Positions 35,136-43,267 of a DNA stretch of 64,000 nucleotides are shown here, piece after piece. The notes beneath the pieces are model-generated. The model saw only the letters and a program-made list of their open reading frames with translations, had not been told where the DNA came from and did no database searches. Position 1 is the first letter of the stretch. Each line of letters begins with the position of its first letter. Both the position numbers and the translations under genes were made by a program. This DNA comes from Bacteroidales bacterium UBA1410. GTDB lineage: Bacteria; Bacteroidota; Bacteroidia; Bacteroidales; Dysgonomonadaceae. The stretch covers positions 12,424-76,423 of the forward strand of contig DBPW01000008.1 of the NCBI GenBank assembly GCA_002305015.1, in the 5' to 3' direction.

Positions 35136-37955
35136 ATGAATAATAACAAGCTATTTCTCCTCGATGCATATGCTCTTATATATCGGGCATACTATGCATT
35201 CATCAAAAATCCGCGAATAAATTCCAAAGGGCAAAATACTTCGGCAATATTCGGTTTTGTTAATACCCTGGAAGAAATACTGAGAAAAGAAAATCCAACA
35301 CACATTGCGGTTGTTTTTGATTCGCCGGAACCCAGTTTCCGACACACAGAATATGAAAATTATAAAGCCCAACGCGAAGCGACTCCGGAAGATATAAAAG
35401 CATCAATTCCCATAATTAAAGAAATTCTAAAAGCATACAATATTCCGATATTGGAAATTCCGGGATATGAGGCTGACGATGTAATCGGAACCATTGCGAA
35501 AAAAATGGCCGCACAAGGAATAGAGGTATATATGATGACTCCGGATAAAGATTATGCACAAATAGTCGATGATCGGATCTATATATACAAACCCAGATAT
35601 GGCAGCAACGATTTCGATATTCTTGACAAGAAAAAAGTCATGGAAAAATATTCACTCTCCCACCCTATGCAAATGACCGATCTACTCGCATTAATGGGAG
35701 ATGCCTCAGACAATATACCGGGATGTCCGGGGATAGGTCCTAAAACAGCAGAAAAACTGCTGAAAGAATTTAATTCGGTAGAAAATCTTCTTGAAAACAC
35801 CGACAAACTAAAAGGATCGCTAAAAAATAAAATAGAAGAAAATAAAGATCAGATTCTTTTCTCAAAATTTCTTGCTACCATTAAAACCGATGTACCTATT
35901 GAAGTCAAAATCGAAGATTTCGAGCGAAAAGAAATCGATGAAAATGCAATAAAAAAAATTTTTGAAGAATTAGAATTCAGGACATTGTTAACGCGAGTAA
36001 TTAAAAACGAAACGTCAAAAAATGAAACGAAAAAACCTGTTCAAGGCGTACTTTTCGAAGAAGAAGAAGAAGAAGAAGAAGAAGAAGAAGAAGCGACAAA
36101 AAGCGAAAACCATATAACGGAAACATTCACTCCCTCAAATAATGTTTCCGATATTCGTACAACACAACATACGTACCGAATAGTAAAGAGCGAAAAAGAA
36201 ATAACCGAGCTTTGCAACGAAATTTGCGCACAAAAATCGGTTTGTTTCGATACGGAAACAACCGGCATGGACCCGCTCCTAAGCGAATTGGTAGGAATTT
36301 CATTTGCATATAAAGAAGGTGAAGCATTTTATGTAACCATCGATTCCGATCAGAAAAAAGCACAACAACAAGTAGATATTTTCAGACCATTTTTTGAAAA
36401 TGAGGAAATTGAAAAAATTGGACAAAATATAAAATACGATATTCTGGAATTGCGTAATTACAATATCCGGGTAAAAGGACCACTATTTGACACCATGATT
36501 GCCCATTACCTTCTTAATCCCGAAATACCACATGGTATGGATTATATGGCGAAAATTTATATGAATTATAAAACCATCCATATTGATGAACTAATCGGAC
36601 CTAAAGGAAAGAATCAAAAAAATATGCGGGATATCGATCATGAAATCGTCGGCGAATACTCAGCAGAAGATGCCGATATTACACTGAAGCTGAAAAATAT
36701 TCTCGAAAAAGAACTCCGAGAGAACAACCTAGAAAAACTTTTTAATGAAATTGAATCTCCTCTTATTTATGTGCTGGCAGATATGGAGTGGACCGGCGTC
36801 AGACTTGATTTAAAGGCATTGGAACAATTAGCCGAAGAATACAGGAAAGAAATGCAACAAATCGAAAAAGAAATCATCGAGATGGCCGGCATCGAGTTCA
36901 ACGTCAATTCACCAAAGCAAATAGGTGAAGTACTTTTCGATCGAATGAAAATTATCAATAACCCCAAAAAGACAAGAACCGGCCAATACAGCACAAGTGA
37001 AGAAGAATTAGAAAAACTTCGATCGAAACACCCCATTATCGAAAAAATTTTGGAACAACGCAGTCTTAAAAAACTTCTTAGTACATATATCGAAGCTTTT
37101 CCTCAACTGATCAACCCTAAAACAGGAAAAATTCATACTTCGTTTAATCAAACGATAACGGCGACCGGCCGATTAAGTTCAAGTAACCCCAATCTTCAAA
37201 ATATTCCTATTCGCGACGAGCGTGGAAAAGAAATCCGTAAAGTATTTATTCCGGATGAAGGATGCACATTTCTTTCCGCTGATTATTCGCAAATCGAACT
37301 ACGCATTATGGCTCATCTGAGTAAAGACAAAAATATGGTGGAAGCATTCCATAAAGGACAAGACATTCATGCAGCAACAGCATCAAAAATATTTAAAATC
37401 CCTATTGAAAATGTTACCCCCGATATGCGTCGAAAAGCAAAAACAGCCAATTTTGGAATAATTTACGGCATCACCCCATACGGTTTATCCGAACGCTTGG
37501 GAATCTCTCGAAATGAAGCAAAAAAATTAATTGACGAATACTTTGAGACATTCCCTGACGTTAAACGCTACATCGACGAAAGTATTGCCAGAGCAAGAGA
37601 ACAAGGTTATGTTGAAACTATTTTCGGACGAAAACGCTTTTTGCCCGATATCAATTCTCAGAATGCCGTAGTACGTGGATACGCCGAACGAAATGCTATA
37701 AATGCTCCCATACAAGGAAGTGCAGCCGATATCATCAAAGTAGCCATGAACAGAATTCATAAATGTCTTTCTGATGGAGGATACCTGTCTAAAATGATTC
37801 TTCAGGTTCACGATGAGCTGGATTTAAATGTCCCGATGAACGAATTGGAAGAAGTAAAAAAAATAGTCGTTTACGAAATGGAAAACGCCTATCCCCTCAT
37901 CGTTCCTCTTAAAACCGATTGTAACAACGGTGCAAATTGGCTGGAAGCACACTGA
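35136..37955 (+). CDS. polA: DNA polymerase I
   Basis: Pol I removes RNA primers and fills gaps. The 939-residue protein starts at ATG 35136 (a TTG at 35118 is the longer option). Domains: 5'-3' exonuclease (about 1-290; FLLDAYALIYRAYYAF, EADDVIGTIAKKM, GDASDNIPGCPGIGPKTA), a linker with twelve consecutive Glu, the 3'-5' exonuclease (about 355-540; VCFDTETTGMDP, so its acidic residues are kept), and the polymerase domain with DYSQIELRIMAHLS, the O-helix RRKAKTANFGIIYGITPYG and ILQVHDELDLNV. A TAACTTTA -7-like element lies at 35103. Confidence 0.98.
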   Translation: MNNNKLFLLDAYALIYRAYYAFIKNPRINSKGQNTSAIFGFVNTLEEILRKENPTHIAVVFDSPEPSFRHTEYENYKAQREATPEDIKASIPIIKEILKAYNIPILEIPGYEADDVIGTIAKKMAAQGIEVYMMTPDKDYAQIVDDRIYIYKPRYGSNDFDILDKKKVMEKYSLSHPMQMTDLLALMGDASDNIPGCPGIGPKTAEKLLKEFNSVENLLENTDKLKGSLKNKIEENKDQILFSKFLATIKTDVPIEVKIEDFERKEIDENAIKKIFEELEFRTLLTRVIKNETSKNETKKPVQGVLFEEEEEEEEEEEEATKSENHITETFTPSNNVSDIRTTQHTYRIVKSEKEITELCNEICAQKSVCFDTETTGMDPLLSELVGISFAYKEGEAFYVTIDSDQKKAQQQVDIFRPFFENEEIEKIGQNIKYDILELRNYNIRVKGPLFDTMIAHYLLNPEIPHGMDYMAKIYMNYKTIHIDELIGPKGKNQKNMRDIDHEIVGEYSAEDADITLKLKNILEKELRENNLEKLFNEIESPLIYVLADMEWTGVRLDLKALEQLAEEYRKEMQQIEKEIIEMAGIEFNVNSPKQIGEVLFDRMKIINNPKKTRTGQYSTSEEELEKLRSKHPIIEKILEQRSLKKLLSTYIEAFPQLINPKTGKIHTSFNQTITATGRLSSSNPNLQNIPIRDERGKEIRKVFIPDEGCTFLSADYSQIELRIMAHLSKDKNMVEAFHKGQDIHAATASKIFKIPIENVTPDMRRKAKTANFGIIYGITPYGLSERLGISRNEAKKLIDEYFETFPDVKRYIDESIARAREQGYVETIFGRKRFLPDINSQNAVVRGYAERNAINAPIQGSAADIIKVAMNRIHKCLSDGGYLSKMILQVHDELDLNVPMNELEEVKKIVVYEMENAYPLIVPLKTDCNNGANWLEAH
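36057..36092 (+). repeat. (GAA)12 microsatellite inside polA
   Basis: Twelve uninterrupted GAA codons encode twelve glutamates in the linker between the two nuclease domains of DNA polymerase I. Changes of unit number would keep the reading frame. Confidence 0.9.
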
Positions 37956-38025
37956 TATTAACGCTGAAAATTAAAAAATGTCCGCAGGCAAAAAAGTGGT
38001 TTCATGAAAACAGATAAAATCATCT

Positions 38026-38478
38026 ATGATCGACTTCTTATTAAATTGGGGATATATCGGATTGTTTATCGCTTCTTTTTTGGCAGCCACAGTATTGCCA
38101 TTCAGTTCTGAAGTGGTATTCGCAGGATTGATCGCAGCAGGATTGGATATATGGACATGCATTTTTATAGCAACCCTGGGCAATACGCTTGGAGGCCTGA
38201 CAGCTTATTGGGTAGGATCGCTGGGAAAAACGGAATGGATCGAAAAATATTTCGGTATAAAAAAAGAAAAAATCGACAAAACGCAACTATGGCTTCAAGA
38301 CAAGGGAGCCATAATGGGGTTTTTTGCTTTTGTTCCAGCCGTAGGGGATGCCATAATTGTTGCATTAGGCTTCATGAGAGCTAATTTATGGAAAGTAGCT
38401 CTTTCAATGACTATGGGCAAATTTTTACGATATATCGTAGTCGGATTCGGAACAGAACAACTATTTTCGTGGTTTTAA
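38026..38478 (+). CDS. YqaA/DedA-type small membrane protein
   Basis: A 150-residue inner-membrane protein of the YqaA branch of the DedA (SNARE-associated/VTT) family. It shows four or so hydrophobic segments and the usual NWGYIGLFIASFLAATVLPFSSE, then ATLGNTLGGLTAYWVGSLG, and FFAFVPAVGDAIIVALGFMR, which resembles the DedA R/P-x-x-P-x-x-G region. DedA proteins are linked to lipid flipping and envelope homeostasis; the role of this short form is unknown. The next gene starts 12 bases later on the same strand. Confidence 0.85.
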   Translation: MIDFLLNWGYIGLFIASFLAATVLPFSSEVVFAGLIAAGLDIWTCIFIATLGNTLGGLTAYWVGSLGKTEWIEKYFGIKKEKIDKTQLWLQDKGAIMGFFAFVPAVGDAIIVALGFMRANLWKVALSMTMGKFLRYIVVGFGTEQLFSWF

Positions 38479-38490
38479 AAAATAATATGT

Positions 38491-39270
38491 ATGTCAACGA
38501 TTTTATTTCATGAAATTGTATATGGTCCCGTTCACAGCAGAAGATTGGGAATTTCGTTAGGAATAAACCTTTTGCCGTATGACGGTAAATTATGCTCATT
38601 CGATTGTATTTATTGCGAATGCGGATTCAATAAAGATTTCCGCACCCATACGCGTCTACCCGAAAGAGAAAATGTAAAAGCAGCATTAGAAAATAAATTG
38701 CAATCATTGCGGGAAGAAAACGTAAAACTCGACGTTATTACATTTGCAGGGAATGGAGAACCCACCTTGCATCCGGAATTCGCCGAAATAATAGAAGATA
38801 CCCTGTTTTTGCGCAACCTCTACTACCCTACCGTAAAAATCAGTGTTTTATCAAATGGCATGCATCTCACTAAAAGAAAAGTGTTTGAGGCACTAAATAA
38901 GGTTGATGAACCCATACTGAAACTTGACTCTGCTTTTGATGAAACCGTCAGACTTATCGATAGACCAAATTCTCCTCAATATAGGGTTTCAAAGCAAGTA
39001 GAATTATATAAAAAGTTTAATGGAAACTTTATTCTGCAAACCATGTTTCTTCGAGGCGAATTTGAGGGTAACAAGATTGATAATACCACAGAAAAAGAGG
39101 TTTCGGCATGGTTAGAGCTCGTTAGAGAGATGAACCCACGCGAGGTAATGATTTATACCATTGATCGGCAAACACCGACGAAACAGCTTAAAAAAGTGCC
39201 TCTTGAAGACCTAAAGAAAATCGCAGAAAGAGTAAAACAACTTGGAATAAAAACAAATGTTGCAGGATAA
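38491..39270 (+). CDS. Radical SAM protein (COG0731-like)
   Basis: A 259-residue radical SAM enzyme. The 4Fe-4S ligands are in KLCSFDCIYCECGF (C-x3-C-x2-C, near residue 35), preceded by YGPVHSRRLGISLGINLLP, and followed by the glycine-rich FAGNGEPTLHPEF. The N-terminal pattern places it with COG0731-type proteins, distantly related to the wyosine-synthesis enzyme TYW1. No C-terminal extra cluster motif is visible. Substrate unknown. It starts 12 bases after the YqaA-like gene and ends four bases before the convergent ychF. Confidence 0.88.
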   Translation: MSTILFHEIVYGPVHSRRLGISLGINLLPYDGKLCSFDCIYCECGFNKDFRTHTRLPERENVKAALENKLQSLREENVKLDVITFAGNGEPTLHPEFAEIIEDTLFLRNLYYPTVKISVLSNGMHLTKRKVFEALNKVDEPILKLDSAFDETVRLIDRPNSPQYRVSKQVELYKKFNGNFILQTMFLRGEFEGNKIDNTTEKEVSAWLELVREMNPREVMIYTIDRQTPTKQLKKVPLEDLKKIAERVKQLGIKTNVAG

Positions 39271-39273
39271 TGA

Positions 39274-40377
39274 TTATACATTAAACCGAAAATGCATAAC
39301 ATCGCCATCTTCAACCACATAATCCTTTCCCTCTATATACATTTTTCCTGCTTCTTTCACAGCGGCCTCTGATTTATAAGCAATATAGTCGTCATATTTT
39401 ATTACCTCTGCTCGTATAAAACCTTTTTCGAAATCGGAATGAATTACCCCGGCACACTGCGGTGCCTTCCATCCTTTATGAAATGTCCATGCACGAACTT
39501 CTTGAGGGCCGGCGGTAAAAAAAGTTTGTAAATTTAAAAGCCTATAAGCCGCTTTAATCAAACGATTTACACCGGATTCTTCCAATCCTAATTCCGATAA
39601 AAAAAGCTGTCGGTCTTCATACGTATCCAATTCGGCTATCTCCGACTCTATCTTGGCAGCTACTACCAAAACCTCTGCATTTTCACTCTCCACGGCTTTC
39701 TTAAAAGCATCTACATATGCATTGCCGGTAATAGCTGCAGACTCATCCACATTACACACATAAAGCACCGGCTTTGCCGTAAGTAAAAATAAATCGTGAG
39801 CAATCTTTTCTTCGTCTTTCGTTTCGAAATTTACTGTACGAGCCGGTTCTCCTCGTAACAATGCTTCTTTAATTTTATGATATACCTCAAAAGCAACTTT
39901 AGCATCTTTGTCTCTACCTGTTTTGGCCTGTTTTTCAACTTTATTTATTCTCGATTCAATTGTTTCAAGGTCTTTCAACAGCAATTCCGTATCGATAATT
40001 TCTTTATCACGAACAGGATCCACCACGCCATCCACATGGCTGACATTTTCATCATCAAAACATCGCAATACATGAATAATAGCATCTGTTTCGCGAATAT
40101 GCGAAAGAAATTTATTTCCAAGACCTTCACCTTTGCTCGCACCTTTTACTAATCCGGCAATATCGACAATCTCAATAGTTGTCGGGACTATTTTTTGCGG
40201 ATGAACAAGTTCTGCCAATTTATTCAATCGCTCATCGGGAACGGTGATCACCCCCACATTAGGTTCAATAGTACAAAACGGAAAATTGGCTGCCTGAGCT
40301 TTGGCATTCGACAAACAATTGAAAAGTGTAGATTTTCCAACATTAGGAAGACCTATAATTCCACATTGAAGAGACAT
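39274..40377 (-). CDS. ychF: Redox-regulated ATPase YchF (Obg family)
   Basis: YchF/OLA1 is an ATPase of the Obg GTPase superfamily that binds ribosomes and affects oxidative stress responses. The 367-residue protein has the G1 motif GLPNVGKSTLFN, G3-type DIAGLVKGASKGEGLGNKFL, the altered G4 NVDE in VLYVCNVDES that accounts for ATP use, and the C-terminal TGS domain with FFTAGPQEVRAW and HSDFEKGFIRAEV. Length is standard. It is followed on the same strand side by nadA upstream at 40458. Confidence 0.97.
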   Translation of the reverse strand: MSLQCGIIGLPNVGKSTLFNCLSNAKAQAANFPFCTIEPNVGVITVPDERLNKLAELVHPQKIVPTTIEIVDIAGLVKGASKGEGLGNKFLSHIRETDAIIHVLRCFDDENVSHVDGVVDPVRDKEIIDTELLLKDLETIESRINKVEKQAKTGRDKDAKVAFEVYHKIKEALLRGEPARTVNFETKDEEKIAHDLFLLTAKPVLYVCNVDESAAITGNAYVDAFKKAVESENAEVLVVAAKIESEIAELDTYEDRQLFLSELGLEESGVNRLIKAAYRLLNLQTFFTAGPQEVRAWTFHKGWKAPQCAGVIHSDFEKGFIRAEVIKYDDYIAYKSEAAVKEAGKMYIEGKDYVVEDGDVMHFRFNV

Positions 40378-40457
40378 AGGTTGCTTTGTTTTATTTTAAA
40401 CGGTAAAGATAACAAAAATAAGCGTTCGATCTTATTGAACTTTGATAATGAATAAAT

Positions 40458-41402
40458 TTATAATCCGTATTTTGCTGAAATTTCAAGCATTCTCTCGATG
40501 GGTTTCACAGCTCTTAACCGAATTTCCTCATCTACCAAAATTTCCGGCATTTCGTTTTCCAGACAGAAATATAATTTTTCAAGTGTATTTTTTTTCATGT
40601 AGAAACACGTATTACAAGCACATGTAGCGTCTTCCGGAGGAGCAGGTATAAAATCCTTATCGGGATTCTCTTTCTTCATCTGATGCAAAATACCCCATTC
40701 TGTTGCCACAATAAATCGTTTATTATCCGAAGTCTTCGCGAATTTCAGCATAGAGGATGTAGAACCAATATGATCGGCTATTTGTCGTATATAAGCCGGA
40801 CATTCAGGATGAGCAAGCAATAGAGCATCGGGATATTGTTTCTTCAATTCGATGATCCGTTCGATCGAAAATTGCTGGTGAACATGACAAGCTCCATTCC
40901 ACAACACCATTTTCCTACCGGTTAATTTATTGATATAATCACCCAAATTGCGATCCGGAGCAAAAATAATTTTTTCGTTTTGTGGTAACGATTGAACGAT
41001 TTGTACAGCATTCGAAGAAGTAACCACAATATCGGTCAAAGCTTTTACAGCTGCCGAGGTATTTACATATGAAATAACAATATGATCGGGGTATTTATTG
41101 ATAAATTGTTGAAATTCTTCCGCAGGACAACTATCGGCCAACGAACATCCGGCTTCTGTATCAGGAATGAAAACACGTTTATCCGGACAAAGAATCTTTG
41201 CCGTTTCGCCCATAAAATGAACACCACATAATACAATGACATCGGCGGTAGTTTTTGCTGCCCATTGTGCTAAAGCGAGGCTGTCGCCCACAAAATCAGC
41301 AATATCCTGAATATCGGAAGTTTGGTAAAAATGCGACAAAATAACGGCATTTTTTTCTTTCCTGAGCCTATTTATATTTTCAATAATTTTTTCTTTTTCC
41401 AT
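40458..41402 (-). CDS. nadA: Quinolinate synthase
   Basis: NadA condenses iminoaspartate with dihydroxyacetone phosphate to quinolinate for NAD synthesis, using a 4Fe-4S cluster. The 314-residue protein has NAVILSHFYQTSDIQDIADFVGDS, VLCGVHFMGETAKIL (first cluster Cys), NGACHVHQQF (second) and DATCACNTCFYMKKNTL (third). Length matches the single-repeat bacterial form. No nadB or nadC is adjacent. Its upstream side has a (TTA)7 run only six bases from the start codon, then the long AT-rich gap. Confidence 0.97.
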   Translation of the reverse strand: MEKEKIIENINRLRKEKNAVILSHFYQTSDIQDIADFVGDSLALAQWAAKTTADVIVLCGVHFMGETAKILCPDKRVFIPDTEAGCSLADSCPAEEFQQFINKYPDHIVISYVNTSAAVKALTDIVVTSSNAVQIVQSLPQNEKIIFAPDRNLGDYINKLTGRKMVLWNGACHVHQQFSIERIIELKKQYPDALLLAHPECPAYIRQIADHIGSTSSMLKFAKTSDNKRFIVATEWGILHQMKKENPDKDFIPAPPEDATCACNTCFYMKKNTLEKLYFCLENEMPEILVDEEIRLRAVKPIERMLEISAKYGL

Positions 41403-41407
41403 TTGGG

Positions 41408-41428
41408 TTATTATTATTATTATTATTA
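41408..41428. repeat. (TTA)7 trinucleotide run upstream of nadA
   Basis: Seven copies of TTA on the plus strand (TAA on the minus strand) end six bases before the nadA start codon. On the minus strand it would form the AT-rich leader of nadA. TAA repeats are also the form of the DnaA-trio element of some origins. Confidence 0.85.
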
Positions 41429-41815
41429 TAACTTTTTCAAAACAGATACTATAGATAATGATGAATGGGTGTTGATAGTGTTGATTACTTTTCTTCTTTT
41501 TATCGGTAAAAAATATTTCAACAATTTATCTCGACTTATCCCTAATTATGAACAAAATTTTGGAAGTATTTGCTTTGAAAATCTTTAAATTATAAACGTT
41601 ATCAAAAACTGTTGATAATATGCAAAGTTAATAATTTATTCTCTTTTTATTGAGTTTATCGGTTGAAAACCTCGGTATAGGATGTTGAAGAAAAAGGATA
41701 ATTATTACCTTCAAATTGCGTATTTTTTATAATCACATTTGTTATCGATTTTCAAAAAGAAGTTTTCGAATATTTATCAACGATTCATCGACAAATTATC
41801 AACATGTATTTTTTG

Positions 41816-41823
41816 TACCTTTG
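41816..41823 (+). promoter_or_regulatory. -7 promoter element for dusB
   Basis: TACCTTTG matches TAnnTTTG and lies 45 bases before the ATG at 41869. Confidence 0.55.
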
Positions 41824-41868
41824 AAAACCTATGGTACATTTGTGTGAAGATTTGGATTGAAATAAATA

Positions 41869-42870
41869 ATGAAAATTGGGAATATAGAATTTGAGAGCTA
41901 TCCTGTATTTCTTGCTCCAATGGAAGATGTAACCGATATTGGTTTCAGACTGTTATGTAAGAAATTTGGGGCAGATATGGTTTATACCGAATTTGTCTCG
42001 AGCGACGCCCTGGTGCGTAATGTGGAACGAACGCTTCAAAAAATAAGCATTTGTGAAGAAGAGCGCCCGTTGGCTATCCAGATTTACGGCCGCGATCCCG
42101 ATGCAATGGCTGAAGCTGCTAAAATATGCGAAGAAGCCGATCCCGATATTATCGATATCAATTTCGGGTGCCCTGTAAAAAAAGTAGCCGGTAAAGGAGC
42201 AGGTGCAGGCATGCTTCGATCGCCCGAGTTGATGTTGGAAATCACCCGAAAAGTAGTGAATGCCGTGAAAAAGCCGGTAACCGTAAAAACCCGTTTGGGA
42301 TGGGATGAAGATTCCAAAATTATTGTAACATTGGCTGAACAGCTACAGGATTGCGGAATTGCTGCGTTAACTATTCATGGGCGTACACGCTCGCAAATGT
42401 ATAACGGAGAAGCAGACTGGTCGTTGATTCAGAAAGTAAAATCCAATCCGCGGATGCAAATACCTATTATAGGCAATGGAGATATCGATTCACCTGAAAT
42501 ATGTAAACGACGTTTCGAGGAAACCGGAGTCGATGCCGTTATGATTGGACGTGCAACTTTTGGTCGTCCATGGATATTTCGTGAGGTAAAACATTATTTA
42601 AAAACAGGAGAAAAATTACCGCCCGAAACTTTTCGCTGGTATTTAGATGTACTTAAGCAGCAGATATTGCAAAGTGTGCAACGATTAGATGAGCGTCGTG
42701 GCATTTTACATAGTCGTCGTCATTTAGCAGCTACTCCCCTATTTAAAGGGATTCCGGATTTTAGGCAGACGCGCATTGCCATCCTTCAGGCAAATACGCT
42801 TGAAGAACTTTTTACCCTATTGGATGAAATACCCGAAAAGTTTCATCGAGATGAAACCAATAAGGAATGA
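41869..42870 (+). CDS. dusB: tRNA-dihydrouridine synthase (DusB type)
   Basis: This FMN enzyme reduces uridines in tRNA to dihydrouridine. The 333-residue protein shows LAPMEDVTDIGFRLLCKKFGAD, IQIYGRDPDAMAEAA, the active-site cysteine region DINFGCPVKKVAGKGAGAGM, and FMN phosphate-binding PIIGNGDIDSPE then DAVMIGRATFGRPWIF. The C-terminal helical tRNA-binding domain is present. Family is certain; the B subtype is by overall similarity. Confidence 0.95.
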   Translation: MKIGNIEFESYPVFLAPMEDVTDIGFRLLCKKFGADMVYTEFVSSDALVRNVERTLQKISICEEERPLAIQIYGRDPDAMAEAAKICEEADPDIIDINFGCPVKKVAGKGAGAGMLRSPELMLEITRKVVNAVKKPVTVKTRLGWDEDSKIIVTLAEQLQDCGIAALTIHGRTRSQMYNGEADWSLIQKVKSNPRMQIPIIGNGDIDSPEICKRRFEETGVDAVMIGRATFGRPWIFREVKHYLKTGEKLPPETFRWYLDVLKQQILQSVQRLDERRGILHSRRHLAATPLFKGIPDFRQTRIAILQANTLEELFTLLDEIPEKFHRDETNKE

Positions 42871-42893
42871 TAATGGTCTTATAGTAAAGGGGC

Positions 42894-43259
42894 ATGATGA
42901 AGAAGTTTTTATTATTTATTTCAATGATTTTTGTGTTCGGTTCGGTATCGGCCGGGAAACCAACCCTTACACAACAGGTTTTTTCGGAATATGTAGAAAA
43001 TACGGTTAACGAAATGCAACAGATTATCGGGTTTACCGATAGTCAGGCGTCGCAAATAAAAGAGATTGAACTGAAATTTTTGTTGGATGTTCAGAAAGCC
43101 GAAAACTGTTGTTTATGTCATTCGGGAAAACGAATAAAAAAGTTGAAAGAAAACCGAAAAGCCGACTTACAAAAAATTCTTTCTCGTGATCAATATATAC
43201 GATACGATGCTATTTTGGGTGGAAGAATAAAGAAAATACCCGTAAGGGTAGAAAAATAA
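42894..43259 (+). CDS. Small secreted protein of unknown function
   Basis: A 121-residue protein with a signal peptide (MMKKFLLFISMIFVFGSVSA). The mature part is about 100 residues, helical and basic, with a cysteine cluster ENCCLCHSG near its middle. The arrangement of helices with ...DSQASQIKEIELKFL and LQKILSRDQYIRYDAILGG is reminiscent of Spy/CpxP-type periplasmic proteins, but I do not see their LTxxQ repeats, so this is only a suggestion. It begins 23 bases after dusB and ends eight bases before a convergent gene. Confidence 0.65.
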   Translation: MMKKFLLFISMIFVFGSVSAGKPTLTQQVFSEYVENTVNEMQQIIGFTDSQASQIKEIELKFLLDVQKAENCCLCHSGKRIKKLKENRKADLQKILSRDQYIRYDAILGGRIKKIPVRVEK

Positions 43260-43267
43260 AGCGGGTA

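Larger units (their letters stand above)
41403..41868. other. Long AT-rich intergenic region, candidate replication origin
   Basis: This is one of the longest gaps in the window. It holds two exact TTATCAACA 9-mers (41796-41804; complement at 41610-41618), one base from the DnaA box TTATCCACA. Relatives are TTATCAACG at 41774, and two abutting complements at 41470-41478 and 41479-41487 (TGTTGATAG, TGTTGATTA). A (TTA)7 run lies at the nadA end and several further TTATC words occur between. No open frame resembling a gene is present. With parS 12 kb away and a skew change nearby it may be oriC; dnaA is not next to it. Confidence 0.35.

Noticed and set aside
36057..36092. Phase variation of polA by the GAA run
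   Set aside because: The unit is three bases, so slippage changes linker length and does not switch the gene off.
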